DNA from: UBA993 sp964436815
GTDB taxonomy: Bacteria; Bacillota; Dethiobacteria; DTU022
DNA: 64,000 nt
Direction of reading: 5' to 3'
Assembly: GCA_964436815.1 (NCBI GenBank)
Contig: CAYTER010000001.1
Coordinates: forward strand, 1 to 64,000
Both the position numbers and the translations under genes were made by a program. This document shows positions 18,266-26,732 of the stretch, one piece after another. Position 1 is the first letter of the stretch, and each line of letters starts with the position of its first letter. The notes below the pieces were generated by a model. The model did no database searches, was not told the DNA's origin, and saw only the letters and a program-made list of their open reading frames with translations.

Positions 18266-18342
18266 TGGGGTGAGTGATGGGACTCGAACCCACGGCCTCC
18301 AGGGCCACAACCTGGCGCTCTAACCGACTGAGCTACACCCAC
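18266..18342 (-). tRNA. tRNA-His (anticodon GUG)
   Basis: The minus strand forms a cloverleaf with acceptor arms GTGGGTG and CACTCAC, anticodon stem CCAGG/CCTGG around TTGTGGC (anticodon GTG), and T-loop GTTCGAGTC. Discriminator C with encoded CCA, and a G just before the 5' end at 18343 for the G-1 of tRNA-His, confirm identity. It lies upstream of tRNA-Gln in a two-tRNA unit. Confidence 0.96.
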
Positions 18343-18362
18343 CATCTTCTGTTGCGCTGTTC

Positions 18363-18391
18363 ATTTTAGCACGCCGTCTATAAAAAGTCAA
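18363..18391 (-). promoter_or_regulatory. Promoter of the tRNA-His/tRNA-Gln unit
   Basis: The minus strand shows -35 TTGACT (18386-18391) and -10 TAAAAT (18363-18368) with a 17-base spacer, about 20 bases before the tRNA-His 5' end. Confidence 0.8.
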
Positions 18392-18439
18392 CGGCGCCGG
18401 GCCTTGAGAATTAAGAGCTACCAAGCAGGAGTGGTCTGA

Positions 18440-18467
18440 TTTACAAAGAAGTAATCTACTGTAAAAA
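18440..18467 (+). promoter_or_regulatory. Candidate promoter of the LiaF-like gene
   Basis: TTTACA (18440-18445) and TAAAAA (18462-18467) are spaced by 16 bases, about 28 bases before the start codon. The match is moderate. Confidence 0.45.
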
Positions 18468-18495
18468 ATGAATAAACGCAAAGGGAGTGTTTATT

Positions 18496-19254
18496 ATGCG
18501 CATGATCAGCGGCAGACTGATTGTCGGTCTGGCAATACTTGTAATCGGTGTTCTGCTATTACTTAACAATTTAAACGTTGGAATCCAGTTTAACATCAGG
18601 GAACTTCTGCGCTACTGGCCGGTCATACCAATTATTCTCGGCCTTAACTGGCTTTTTCTTTCCTTCGGTTCACAATCAACGGCTGATGGGCGTAAGGCCT
18701 ACTTTTCATGGGGGCAATTTATCACCGCTCTTATTGTCCTGGCGATTGGTGTCATTTACCTGGGCCGAAATCTGGGCCTTTTCAGTTTTGACACCGCTAT
18801 TTTTTGGAATATGATCTGGCCGCTGGTCCTGATCATGATCGGTATCAGTCTGTTGCGGGGCCGGTCGTTAAGCAGCGGCGGCCCGGGTCGTTTTACAATC
18901 ATGAGTGGCAGTAAAATCGGCGGCAGTCAACCCTGGAAGCTGGAAAGCGGGAGCTACTTTGCCCTGATGGGGGGAATCGAAATGGATCTTACGGCAGCCG
19001 AACTGGCAGAAGGAGAAACGATCCTTGACCTGACTGCAATCATGGGTGGAATTGAAGTGAGAGTGCCCCAGGGGATGCCGGTGATCTGTGACGGTTCAGC
19101 GATTTTGGGAGGGGTTTCTTTTTTAGGTCAGGAAGATGGAGGTCTAGTTGGCGGTCGCCGGTTTGAAACAAATACTTCCGCTAGTGCTGAAAAAGTGGTT
19201 CGAATCCAGGCGCGGGCGATAATGGGTGGAGTGGAAATTAAAGAAGCCAGGTAG
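18496..19254 (+). CDS. LiaF-like membrane protein
   Basis: This 252-residue protein has four N-terminal helices with the DUF5668-type pairing (LIVGLAILVIGVLLLLNNL and a second copy near residue 77, LIVLAIGVIYLGRNLGLF). The C-terminal part is a LiaF-like beta-helix in which MGG-centred units recur: ALMGGIEMDL, AIMGGIEVRV and AIMGGVEIKE. LiaF senses cell-envelope stress and restrains LiaS in Bacillus, but no LiaS/LiaR pair is nearby here. ATG 18496 follows GGGAG. Confidence 0.85.
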   Translation: MRMISGRLIVGLAILVIGVLLLLNNLNVGIQFNIRELLRYWPVIPIILGLNWLFLSFGSQSTADGRKAYFSWGQFITALIVLAIGVIYLGRNLGLFSFDTAIFWNMIWPLVLIMIGISLLRGRSLSSGGPGRFTIMSGSKIGGSQPWKLESGSYFALMGGIEMDLTAAELAEGETILDLTAIMGGIEVRVPQGMPVICDGSAILGGVSFLGQEDGGLVGGRRFETNTSASAEKVVRIQARAIMGGVEIKEAR

Positions 19255-19256
19255 GG

Positions 19257-20795
19257 CTAAATACCGGCTACCCTGTTTTTCAGGGCGGCAAATACTTTTT
19301 CATCCGGCAGCTCGGGTCTGAGTTGCCGGATCTGTTTCAGGCAGATTCCAGCGCCATAATCCATACCCTGGCAACCGGCCAGGAGCAGAACATCCCCGGG
19401 ACCAGTTTCTGAAAGCCCACGCTCAACTGCTTTTTCCAACTGCGGATAGATTTCAGTCTGCAAACCGGCAGCATTCATGACAGTCATGTAAACTTCCAGT
19501 TCCTCTTCGGTTACCAGGTCTTTACTGCCGACATAATCGGTGCTGGTAGTGGCAATAACTTTATCCAGTTTCAGTTTGGTTGCCCACCGGACAATCGCTT
19601 CGGCATTCTCACGGTTGACCGTTACCCCCCGGCTGCCCCTGATTGCATAGACCAGGTGCAGCTTTTTATAGTTCATCATTTGCAGGGTTTCCAGGGTCAC
19701 ATCGATGTTGCCGCTGTTGGCGAAGTGGTCGTCAAGGACCATAAAATCATCCTCGAAGATCAGCTCAAAGCGCCTTTCCACGCCCCTGAAGGTTTTTAGA
19801 GCCTTCCGGATTGTAGCTGCCGGTATGCCCTGAACCAGGGCTACAAGAATAGCGGCCATGGCATTGTAAACACTATGCAGGCCAAGGACAGAAAGTTCCA
19901 CCGGGAAAGTCTGTGGTTGGGTTTTGAGGATGGCCGCGGGAGCATCCGGAGTCAGCTCAACATCAAAGAAAGCTCGTCCACTGCTTAAATCAAGGTTGCG
20001 GACCAGGCAGTCTGCTTTTTTACCCTTTAGCGCATAGGTAAAAGTATTTGCTTTTGTTTCATTTTTTAGGGCAGCGGTATATGGACAATCGAGGTTTAAT
20101 ACAGCCCACTGGTTCGCTGTGGCTTCCCGTACCAGGCGGCTTTTAGCCCGGTAGTAAGCTTCAAAAGAACCGTGCAAGTCGATATGCTCCCGGCTGATGT
20201 TATTGATCACAACAGTGTTAAAGTCAGCGTAACCTACCCGGTTCAATTCCAACCCCGATGAGGACACTTCCATGACTGCATGGCTGATCTTATTTTCAGC
20301 CATCTCGCTGAAATAACGGTGAAGATCAAGGGATTCAGGTGTTGTCAACTCGGCCGCCCGTATTTTTTCTCCGGTTTTAACTACAACTGTCCCGATTAGT
20401 CCTGTCTTAAAACCATGTTCTTCAAATATTCTGTTAATCATGTAAGTGGTTGATGTTTTGCCATTGGTTGCCGTTACTCCGGTCAGATTGAAACGCCGCG
20501 ACGGATGATCATAATAGCAGTCGGCAAGAGCCGCCAGGGCCAGACGGCTGTCTGCAACCTTATATTGAGGGATGGAGATATTGTCCTGAAAATACTCAAC
20601 GACCGCAGCAACAGCACCGTTCTTGATCGCTGCAGGCAGGAATAGATGCCCGTCAGTTTTATAGCCCCTGATGCAGACAAAGAGCGTACCCGGTTTTACC
20701 TGCTCCGAATGATAGGCCAGCCCGGTTATCGGGCTGGACTGGCCCGGTTTTTGGTCAATTATTGACAGGACATGGAGTAAATTTTTATCAGCCAA
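19257..20795 (-). CDS. Divergent Mur ligase family protein (MurE-like)
   Basis: This 512-residue protein has the three-domain MurE layout: an N-terminal UDP-binding domain, the ATP loop GVTATNGKT (106-113), TTPES near 151, SREHIDLHGS, and the family Lys218 in YRAKSRL that is carbamoylated in MurE. The C-terminal domain is atypical. Where MurE has a DYAHTP stretch this protein has LDDHFANSGN (354-363), the CGGDRDKGKR-type loop is replaced by IRGSRGVTVNREN, and no DNPR motif is visible. It is outside any dcw cluster. It probably adds an amino acid or peptide to a UDP-MurNAc or polyglutamate-like acceptor, but specificity is open. TTG 20795 is the start, with a weak ribosome site. Confidence 0.82.
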   Translation of the reverse strand: MADKNLLHVLSIIDQKPGQSSPITGLAYHSEQVKPGTLFVCIRGYKTDGHLFLPAAIKNGAVAAVVEYFQDNISIPQYKVADSRLALAALADCYYDHPSRRFNLTGVTATNGKTSTTYMINRIFEEHGFKTGLIGTVVVKTGEKIRAAELTTPESLDLHRYFSEMAENKISHAVMEVSSSGLELNRVGYADFNTVVINNISREHIDLHGSFEAYYRAKSRLVREATANQWAVLNLDCPYTAALKNETKANTFTYALKGKKADCLVRNLDLSSGRAFFDVELTPDAPAAILKTQPQTFPVELSVLGLHSVYNAMAAILVALVQGIPAATIRKALKTFRGVERRFELIFEDDFMVLDDHFANSGNIDVTLETLQMMNYKKLHLVYAIRGSRGVTVNRENAEAIVRWATKLKLDKVIATTSTDYVGSKDLVTEEELEVYMTVMNAAGLQTEIYPQLEKAVERGLSETGPGDVLLLAGCQGMDYGAGICLKQIRQLRPELPDEKVFAALKNRVAGI

Positions 20796-20910
20796 GAGCG
20801 ATCAACAACCTTTTATCTATTTATCGAAGAGCTGTTATCTAAATTAATTCGGCGATGAGGCAAAAAATCCTTTTACCGCCAGGGAAGGTATGCCGTTGTA
20901 AGCCGGTGAA

Positions 20911-20940
20911 AATAAAGAGACCCGTCAGTTGACAGGTCTC
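20911..20940 (-). terminator. Rho-independent terminator of the ferredoxin gene
   Basis: On the minus strand the inverted repeat GAGACC (20935-20940) and GGTCTC (20917-20922), extended through TGTCA/TGACG, is followed by TTTATTTT. It lies 29 bases after the ferredoxin stop. Confidence 0.85.
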
Positions 20941-20968
20941 ATCATTGTTTGTGAAGAGTTAAGTCTTG

Positions 20969-21151
20969 TTAGCTTACTTCAATAGACTCAGTCGGGCATT
21001 CCTCGGCTGCTTCACGGACTTTTTCTTCAAACTCTGCCGGTACCGGATTTACTTTAACTTCGGCTTTTTCATCACCCAGCTCAAAAACCTCCGGGCAGAT
21101 GTCTTCGCAGATACCGCATGCGCTGCAATCGTCGTTTACTTTAACCTCCAT
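20969..21151 (-). CDS. [4Fe-4S] ferredoxin
   Basis: This 60-residue single-cluster ferredoxin has ligands Cys9, Cys12 and Cys15 in CSACGIC and Cys52 in EECPTESI. Cys19 is also present but has no partner at the usual disulfide position. It resembles Thermotoga and Clostridia mono-cluster ferredoxins and would carry electrons for low-potential enzymes such as those encoded at 40-46 kb. A GGAGGC site precedes the ATG, and the gene is monocistronic with its own terminator. Confidence 0.93.
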   Translation of the reverse strand: MEVKVNDDCSACGICEDICPEVFELGDEKAEVKVNPVPAEFEEKVREAAEECPTESIEVS

Positions 21152-21597
21152 GCTGATGCCTCCTTCAAAAATATAGTGGTTATTTTCAACAAATCCTTAA
21201 TTCGCTAAGGAATGTCTTTTCCCTTTTTTTTTGATAATTTTTATCAGATCAGCCGGTTAAAGTTAATTTGAATTTATATAATCAATTCTCATGCCATATG
21301 AGATTTGAGAAAAGCTTCATTTAATTATGGTGACTTCCTGCTTCTTTTGTGAATAAAATTCCTGGTGCAGCAATACAGGGCATTTGCCTGTGGATAACTC
21401 TGTGCATTCTGTTAGTAGAACATCTATTTGCTGATCAAGAAGCCTTGATTTAAAGGAAAAAATTTATTTTGATCCGTCGCTGAGGTTACATAATGCAAAA
21501 ACATAAACAGGGTTAATTATTGTTTCGGTTTCAACCTTTACCAATCTGATTAAAATGTGTTATTAATATTATTAATAAGCGTAGGAGGTATTATAAG
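21152..21597. other. 446-base intergenic region
   Basis: The stretch lies between the ferredoxin start and a tiny lipoprotein. It includes the inverted repeat CCTTA/TAAGG at 21195-21210 close to the ferredoxin start, possibly an operator. It also has a perfect lone DnaA-box sequence TGTGGATAA at 21389-21397 and the small dyad ACAGG/CCTGT just before it. No promoter is unambiguous and no other gene is visible. Confidence 0.5.
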
Positions 21598-21675
21598 ATG
21601 CGCGTAACGTTATTAATCGCTATCACCATGATCCTGTCATTGTTAATACTGGCTGGTTGCACCGGTGGCGGCTGA
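21598..21675 (+). CDS. 25-residue micro-lipoprotein
   Basis: An AGGAGG site six to nine bases before ATG 21598 introduces a 25-codon gene ending in TGA. The peptide is a lipoprotein signal almost alone: MRVTLLIAITM, a hydrophobic core, lipobox LILAGC with Cys21, then TGGG. After processing, a five-residue lipopeptide (CTGGG) would remain on the membrane and a 20-residue signal peptide would be released. The signal tail LSLLILAG resembles signal-derived enterococcal pheromones. Function is unknown; the strong ribosome site and intact lipobox argue that it is real. Confidence 0.6.
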   Translation: MRVTLLIAITMILSLLILAGCTGGG

Positions 21676-21731
21676 TAAACTAAACTTTGGGGTCGGTCAG
21701 GCTCCATAAGAAGTCTTTTTTACAGAGCAGG

Positions 21732-22922
21732 TTATAAGACCTGTAACCGGTCGCTGAAGGTGGTCACCTGTTCAAGGCGATCATCTCCGACTACATAAGT
21801 ATCTTCGATTCCAACGGTTCCTTCCCCCGGAAAGATGAACTTCGGCTCCAGGGCAAAAACCATGCCTTTTTCTAAAGTAAAATCCAGATCGCGGGCAATG
21901 ACCGGCAGTTCGTCAAGCTCGATGCCGACACCATGGCCAACGAAGCTGATCTGCTCAGTGTAACCCATAAAATGCCGGGCCAGCCCGGCCTGTTCTGCCA
22001 AGCCCTGAGCTTTTTTGTACAGCGCGCTGCCGCCAGTTCCCGGTTTACCCATTTGGGCCAGGTCACGGTTGATCAGCACCGCTTGATAGTAGGCTTCCTG
22101 CAGCTTGGCGGCTGGTTCACCAATCGAAAAAATACGCGTCTGATCAACCATATAACCGCCGATTACTATTACGAAATCAACCAGGATCGGCTCTTTTTCC
22201 CTGATCAGGCTGGTGCCGGCGCCCTGGGGATAGGAAGGATTAAGGCCGGAGCCTCCGGTCGGGCCATCGAAGAAGCTGACCGATGCCGCGTTTTGACCGC
22301 TCATGATATGACCGAAATAGATTTCCTGGTTAAAGCCGCGCATTCTGATGGCACCCTGATGACCCAGTCTGCGTGCTTCCATTTCAAGCTGGCCAGCCAG
22401 TTCAATTTCGCGCATCCCGGGTTTGATAATTCTGCAGGCATAATTAAGCACCTCATTGCCAACTGCTGCTGCCTGATGCATCAGCGCTAGTTCAAAATCA
22501 GATTTAACTGATCTGATCCGGCGGATTGCGCCGGATATATCGACCAGTGGAAATTCTTTAAATGTTTTTTGATAACGCAGGTAGAGATTGGCCGGTAAAA
22601 CATCTGTTTCCAGGCCGATGCTTGCGCCCGGCATGACACTATCGACAATTAGTTTTTTTAGCTGGTCTGTACCGCTGTAAGGTTCAATTTGCTCGAGAGC
22701 GCTTTCTTCCCGGGCCCTTTCTAAGGATTTTTTTACGATCAAAGTTGGAATCCCGGTAGCAGGAACAAACAGGAATGCATTCTGACCGGTGCCGCTGAAA
22801 TAATATAGGTCTGCCCGCTGCATCAGCAATGAACCGCTGATTTGATGTTTTTGCATCTCAGTTTGTAATTTGCTAACCCGGCGATTGAGTTCATCATAAG
22901 GAATAAGTTTTTCCATAGCCAT
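21732..22922 (-). CDS. M24 family metallopeptidase (Xaa-Pro peptidase/creatinase type)
   Basis: This 396-residue protein has an N-terminal creatinase-like domain (about 1-145) and a pita-bread catalytic domain. Metal ligands are seen as the Asp of LVDFVI and VDQTR, His of VGHGVGIELDE, Glu of ALEPKF and Glu of GIEDTY. It probably cleaves Xaa-Pro peptides; creatinase-like hydrolases share the fold. The start may be ATG 22922 or 22916. It is followed upstream by a terminator of the fad operon, so it is transcribed separately. Confidence 0.9.
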   Translation of the reverse strand: MAMEKLIPYDELNRRVSKLQTEMQKHQISGSLLMQRADLYYFSGTGQNAFLFVPATGIPTLIVKKSLERAREESALEQIEPYSGTDQLKKLIVDSVMPGASIGLETDVLPANLYLRYQKTFKEFPLVDISGAIRRIRSVKSDFELALMHQAAAVGNEVLNYACRIIKPGMREIELAGQLEMEARRLGHQGAIRMRGFNQEIYFGHIMSGQNAASVSFFDGPTGGSGLNPSYPQGAGTSLIREKEPILVDFVIVIGGYMVDQTRIFSIGEPAAKLQEAYYQAVLINRDLAQMGKPGTGGSALYKKAQGLAEQAGLARHFMGYTEQISFVGHGVGIELDELPVIARDLDFTLEKGMVFALEPKFIFPGEGTVGIEDTYVVGDDRLEQVTTFSDRLQVL

Positions 22923-22956
22923 TCAACCCCTGTGTTTAAATCTAATTATGAACATT

Positions 22957-23023
22957 AAAAAGGAAGAGCCTTCAGTTCAATCATACCACACACGCTGTGG
23001 CAGTTAAAAAGATGGCTCTTCCT
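22957..23023 (-). terminator. Terminator of the fadR-fadN-fadA operon
   Basis: On the minus strand a 10-base perfect stem, AGGAAGAGCC and GGCTCTTCCT, encloses a loop of about 43 bases and is followed by TTTTTAAT. It begins 37 bases after the fadA stop. Confidence 0.7.
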
Positions 23024-23059
23024 GTTGATATTTCTCAGATGTTGCGCTTACTTAGCCTG

Positions 23060-24238
23060 TCAGGCCAGCTCAAACAGACCGGCAGCGCCCATGCCTCCGC
23101 CGATACACATTGAAACAACGCCGTATTTGGAACCGCGTCGTTTCATTTCATGCAGCAGAGTGGCGGTGAGTTTGGCTCCGGTGCAGCCAAGCGGGTGGCC
23201 AAGGGCGATTGCTCCACCGTTGACATTGACCTTGGACGGATCTATACCCAGCTCGCGCACACAGTAGAGCGCCTGCGAGGCGAAGGCTTCATTAAGCTCG
23301 AAGAGATCGATATCCTCAATTTTCATGCCGGTTAACTTCATTAATTTCGGAATGGCATAGGCCGGTCCGACACCCATGATTTCCGGCGGGCAGCCGGCTA
23401 CGGCAAAGCCGCGGAATATTGCCAGCGGCTTGAGGCCGAGTTTGGCTGCTTTCTCAGCAGACATAACAACAGATGCAGCAGCGCCGTCGCTGGTTTGCGA
23501 AGAGTTGCCGGCAGTAACACTCCCTTTAACATGAAAAGCAGGGCGCAGCTTGGCCAGCGCCTCGATGGTAGTCTCAGGACGGACGCCTTCGTCGGTATCA
23601 AAAATAAATTCTTTTTCGACAACCTTGTTATCCGGTCCGACAAAGCGATCCACCACTTTCAACGGGACTATTTCTTCCTTGAATTTGCCGTCCTTTATAG
23701 CTGCTGCTGCTTTCATCTGGCTTTCATAGCCGAACTTATCCTGATCTTCACGGCTGATATTAAACCGCTGCGCAACATTCTCAGCGGTGATACCCATCGG
23801 GGTATAGGTTTCAATATGTTTTTCAACCAGTTCGGGGCTGGGGGCCAGTTTATTGCCGCCCATCGGCACCATACTCATGCTTTCCACACCGCCGCCGATC
23901 ATTACATCGGCAAAGCCGCACATAATCCGTTCCGAGGCGAGAGCAATGGCCTGCAAGCCGGAGGAGCAAAACCGGTTAACAGTTTGTCCCGGTACGCTGT
24001 CCGGCAGTCCGGCCTGCAGAGCGACGATCCGCCCTAAGTTCATGCCCTGCTCGGCTTCCGGAAAAGAGCAGCCTAAGATTACATCTTCGATTTCTGCGGG
24101 GTCCAGGCCTTTGGCCCGGGTAATAGCTTCTTTTACCGCTACCGAACCCATGTACTCGGGGCGTGTTTTTTTAAGTTTGCCCCGGGGAGCCCGGCCGATT
24201 GCTGTTCGCACACTGGATACAATAACAGCTTCTTTCAT
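23060..24238 (-). CDS. fadA: Acetyl-CoA C-acyltransferase (thiolase)
   Basis: The 392-residue thiolase has the acyl-accepting Cys91 in NRFCSSGLQ, the NEAFA motif, His of GHPLGCTGA and the second catalytic Cys in MCIGGGMGAAG. It catalyses thiolytic cleavage of 3-ketoacyl-CoA in beta-oxidation, or the reverse condensation. It follows fadN by 17 bases in a fadR-fadN-fadA operon, matching the Bacillus fadNA arrangement, so a degradative role is favoured. Confidence 0.94.
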   Translation of the reverse strand: MKEAVIVSSVRTAIGRAPRGKLKKTRPEYMGSVAVKEAITRAKGLDPAEIEDVILGCSFPEAEQGMNLGRIVALQAGLPDSVPGQTVNRFCSSGLQAIALASERIMCGFADVMIGGGVESMSMVPMGGNKLAPSPELVEKHIETYTPMGITAENVAQRFNISREDQDKFGYESQMKAAAAIKDGKFKEEIVPLKVVDRFVGPDNKVVEKEFIFDTDEGVRPETTIEALAKLRPAFHVKGSVTAGNSSQTSDGAAASVVMSAEKAAKLGLKPLAIFRGFAVAGCPPEIMGVGPAYAIPKLMKLTGMKIEDIDLFELNEAFASQALYCVRELGIDPSKVNVNGGAIALGHPLGCTGAKLTATLLHEMKRRGSKYGVVSMCIGGGMGAAGLFELA

Positions 24239-24255
24239 ACTGGTTACCTCCTCCT

Positions 24256-26664
24256 TTAATTCCGTAAAGGCTTGCCGGTTGTGAGGATCGCGGTGATGCG
24301 CTCATGGGTCTTCTCTTCATGACAAAGACGCAGGAACGCTTCCCTCTCGATGTCGAGCAGATACTGCTCGCTGACAAGCGTATCGGGTTTAACATTTCCA
24401 CCGCAGAGAACAAATGCGATTTCATTGGCGATCTTCATGTCATGCTCGCTGATGTAACCGCCCCAGAGCATATTCTGCACTCCTGCCTTGAAGGCAGCCA
24501 GACCGTATTCCCCGATCACCTTGATCGGCTTCGGCTGGGGTTGCTCGTAGCCTTCCAGGACCATGGCCAGAACAGTCTGCTTGGCGTCATGCAGCAGGTA
24601 ATCCTGGTTGACTGTTACTTTATCTGTTTTGCGCAGGAATCCCAGTTCCTGGGCATGACGGGCGCTGGTTGAAACGGTGGCCATGGCAATTGCTTCGAAG
24701 GCTTTCTGGACGTATGGTAATAGATCTACCTTGGTATCGTCGCGCAGCCCTTCGGTGAAACGGATCAGTAGTTCTTTATTACCGCCCCAGCCGGGGATCA
24801 GGCCGACACCCAGTTCAACCTGGCCCATGAAAGTATCGGCTGCGGCCTGGATCCGGTCGCAGTGCAGACAGATCTCCATTCCGCCTCCTAAGGTCATCTG
24901 GAAGGGTGCGGCTACTACCGGAATTTTTGAATATTTGACTTTCATCAGGGCATCCTGCCCCGATTTGACGGCGCTGTTGATCATTTCAAACTCGCCGCCC
25001 TGGGCAGCCATCATAATCAGGGCAACGTTGGCCCCGACGCAGAAATTGCCACCCTGATTACCGATGACCATCCCAACGAAGTTCTTCTCCGCTTCTTCAA
25101 TGGCCTGATGGATCAGCTCTACAAACATCGGACTGACTGCCTGGCGCGGGCTGTGCATCTCGAGACAGCAAACCCCGTCGCCCAAATCGATCAGGCTGCC
25201 GTCGTCGTTTCCGAGAACCAGTTTGCCCTGCTTTTTCAGGGTAGGCAGACTGATAATTTCAGCGCTGACCGGAACCGGTTTGTAGCTTTTCGAGGCGAAA
25301 TCATAGTATGAAAGGTTTCCTTTTTCATCTTCCTGGTAGAAACTTTCAAAGCCCTTGGCCAGCATCTCTTCCACGTTGGCCGGGATTTTTTCACCTTCGC
25401 TTTTCATTCGCTCGACGCTCTTCCGAACCCCAATTACGTCCCAGCTTTCAAATGGACCGAATTTTAAATTAAAGCCCCAACGCATTGCCCGATCGATATT
25501 ATACAAATCGTCTGTAATTTCCGGAACCATCGAAGCGCTGTATAATAGGTTACGCTTAGTCATTTTCCAGGCGAACTGGCCGGCTTTATCATCGGACTCA
25601 ATCAGCATATTAAAACCTGTATTCAGTTCTTCATGTTTGGTTTTACCCAGAATATCAAAACGTGCTTTTTCCTGCGGCCGGTATTCCATGGTTTTATAGT
25701 CAAGGGCTAGGATCTGTTTGCCTCCTTCGTCCTTAACTTTTTTATAAAATCCCTGCTTGGTTTTGTCGCCTAACCATTTTTTTTCAACCATCTTTGTTAG
25801 AAGCTCGGGAACATCAAAAACCTCTTTTTCTTCTGGATTCTTGGTAGTATCATATACAGTCCTGGCGACATGACAAAAAGTATCGAGACCGACAAGGTCA
25901 AGTAGACGCAAAGTTGCGGTCTTCGGGCGGCCCATCGGCGGACCGGTGATTACATCGACTTCTTCAACGGTCATATTCTCTTCGAGCATAAGTTTGACAG
26001 CATAGACCCCACTAAAAGTGCCGATGCGGTTGGCTATAAAGTTGGGGGTATCCTTGGCAAACACCACACCCTTGCCGAGTACTTTTTCGCAGAAACGGTG
26101 CATGTACGAGAGCACTTCATCTGAAGTATCTTTACAGGGGATGATTTCTAAGAGTTTCATCCAGCGGGGCGGGTTGAAAAAGTGAGTGCCCAGGAAATGT
26201 TTGCGGAATTCCGCTGAATTCTCAGAAACCATTTCGTTAATTGAAAGCCCTGAAGTGTTGGAAGAAACGATTGTTCCGGGTGTCCAGTTTGCTTCAAGCT
26301 GTTTGAAGACCTTTTTTTTGATATCCATATTTTCCACAATAACTTCAATTACCCAGTCGACATCTTTTAACTTGGCCATGTCGTCTTCGAAGTTACCGGG
26401 AGTGATCAGGTCAATGCTTGAATCACGGTATAGCGGTTTTTGTTTGTTCTTCAGCAGCTCCTGCTTTCCGGCTACAGAAAGCCTGTTGCGAACTTCCGGG
26501 CTTTCTAAGGTTAATCCTTGCTTTTGCTCTTCCGGAGTGAGTTCACGGGGAACGATATCGAGCAGATAGGTAGGGATTCCCACGTTGGCCAGATGAGCGG
26601 CGATCGTCGCCCCCATTACTCCGGCTCCAAGAACGGCAGCCTTTCGAATTTCTTTCAAGGCCAT
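24256..26664 (-). CDS. fadN: 3-hydroxyacyl-CoA dehydrogenase/enoyl-CoA hydratase fusion (FadN type)
   Basis: This 802-residue fusion places the NAD-dependent dehydrogenase first (GAGVMG at 14-19, THFFNPPRWMKLLEIIP near 170) and the crotonase domain second (NFCVGANVALI near 560, then GWGGNKELL). This is the order of Bacillus FadN, opposite to E. coli FadB. It hydrates enoyl-CoA and oxidises 3-hydroxyacyl-CoA. An AAGGAGGT site precedes ATG 26664. No acyl-CoA dehydrogenase gene (FadE) is in the operon. Confidence 0.94.
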   Translation of the reverse strand: MALKEIRKAAVLGAGVMGATIAAHLANVGIPTYLLDIVPRELTPEEQKQGLTLESPEVRNRLSVAGKQELLKNKQKPLYRDSSIDLITPGNFEDDMAKLKDVDWVIEVIVENMDIKKKVFKQLEANWTPGTIVSSNTSGLSINEMVSENSAEFRKHFLGTHFFNPPRWMKLLEIIPCKDTSDEVLSYMHRFCEKVLGKGVVFAKDTPNFIANRIGTFSGVYAVKLMLEENMTVEEVDVITGPPMGRPKTATLRLLDLVGLDTFCHVARTVYDTTKNPEEKEVFDVPELLTKMVEKKWLGDKTKQGFYKKVKDEGGKQILALDYKTMEYRPQEKARFDILGKTKHEELNTGFNMLIESDDKAGQFAWKMTKRNLLYSASMVPEITDDLYNIDRAMRWGFNLKFGPFESWDVIGVRKSVERMKSEGEKIPANVEEMLAKGFESFYQEDEKGNLSYYDFASKSYKPVPVSAEIISLPTLKKQGKLVLGNDDGSLIDLGDGVCCLEMHSPRQAVSPMFVELIHQAIEEAEKNFVGMVIGNQGGNFCVGANVALIMMAAQGGEFEMINSAVKSGQDALMKVKYSKIPVVAAPFQMTLGGGMEICLHCDRIQAAADTFMGQVELGVGLIPGWGGNKELLIRFTEGLRDDTKVDLLPYVQKAFEAIAMATVSTSARHAQELGFLRKTDKVTVNQDYLLHDAKQTVLAMVLEGYEQPQPKPIKVIGEYGLAAFKAGVQNMLWGGYISEHDMKIANEIAFVLCGGNVKPDTLVSEQYLLDIEREAFLRLCHEEKTHERITAILTTGKPLRN

Positions 26665-26732
26665 TTAAATACCTCCTTGTAACGATGAATTTAACTTAAG
26701 AAGTAAACCATTAAAGAGGAAGATTAAAAAAT

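Noticed and set aside
17950..18345. Minus-strand open frame of 131 codons
   Set aside because: It reads through both tRNA genes and the antisense of the DUF192 gene, a common tRNA artefact.
21389..21397. Replication origin, from a perfect DnaA box
   Set aside because: Only one box is present, with no cluster and no dnaA, dnaN or parAB genes nearby.
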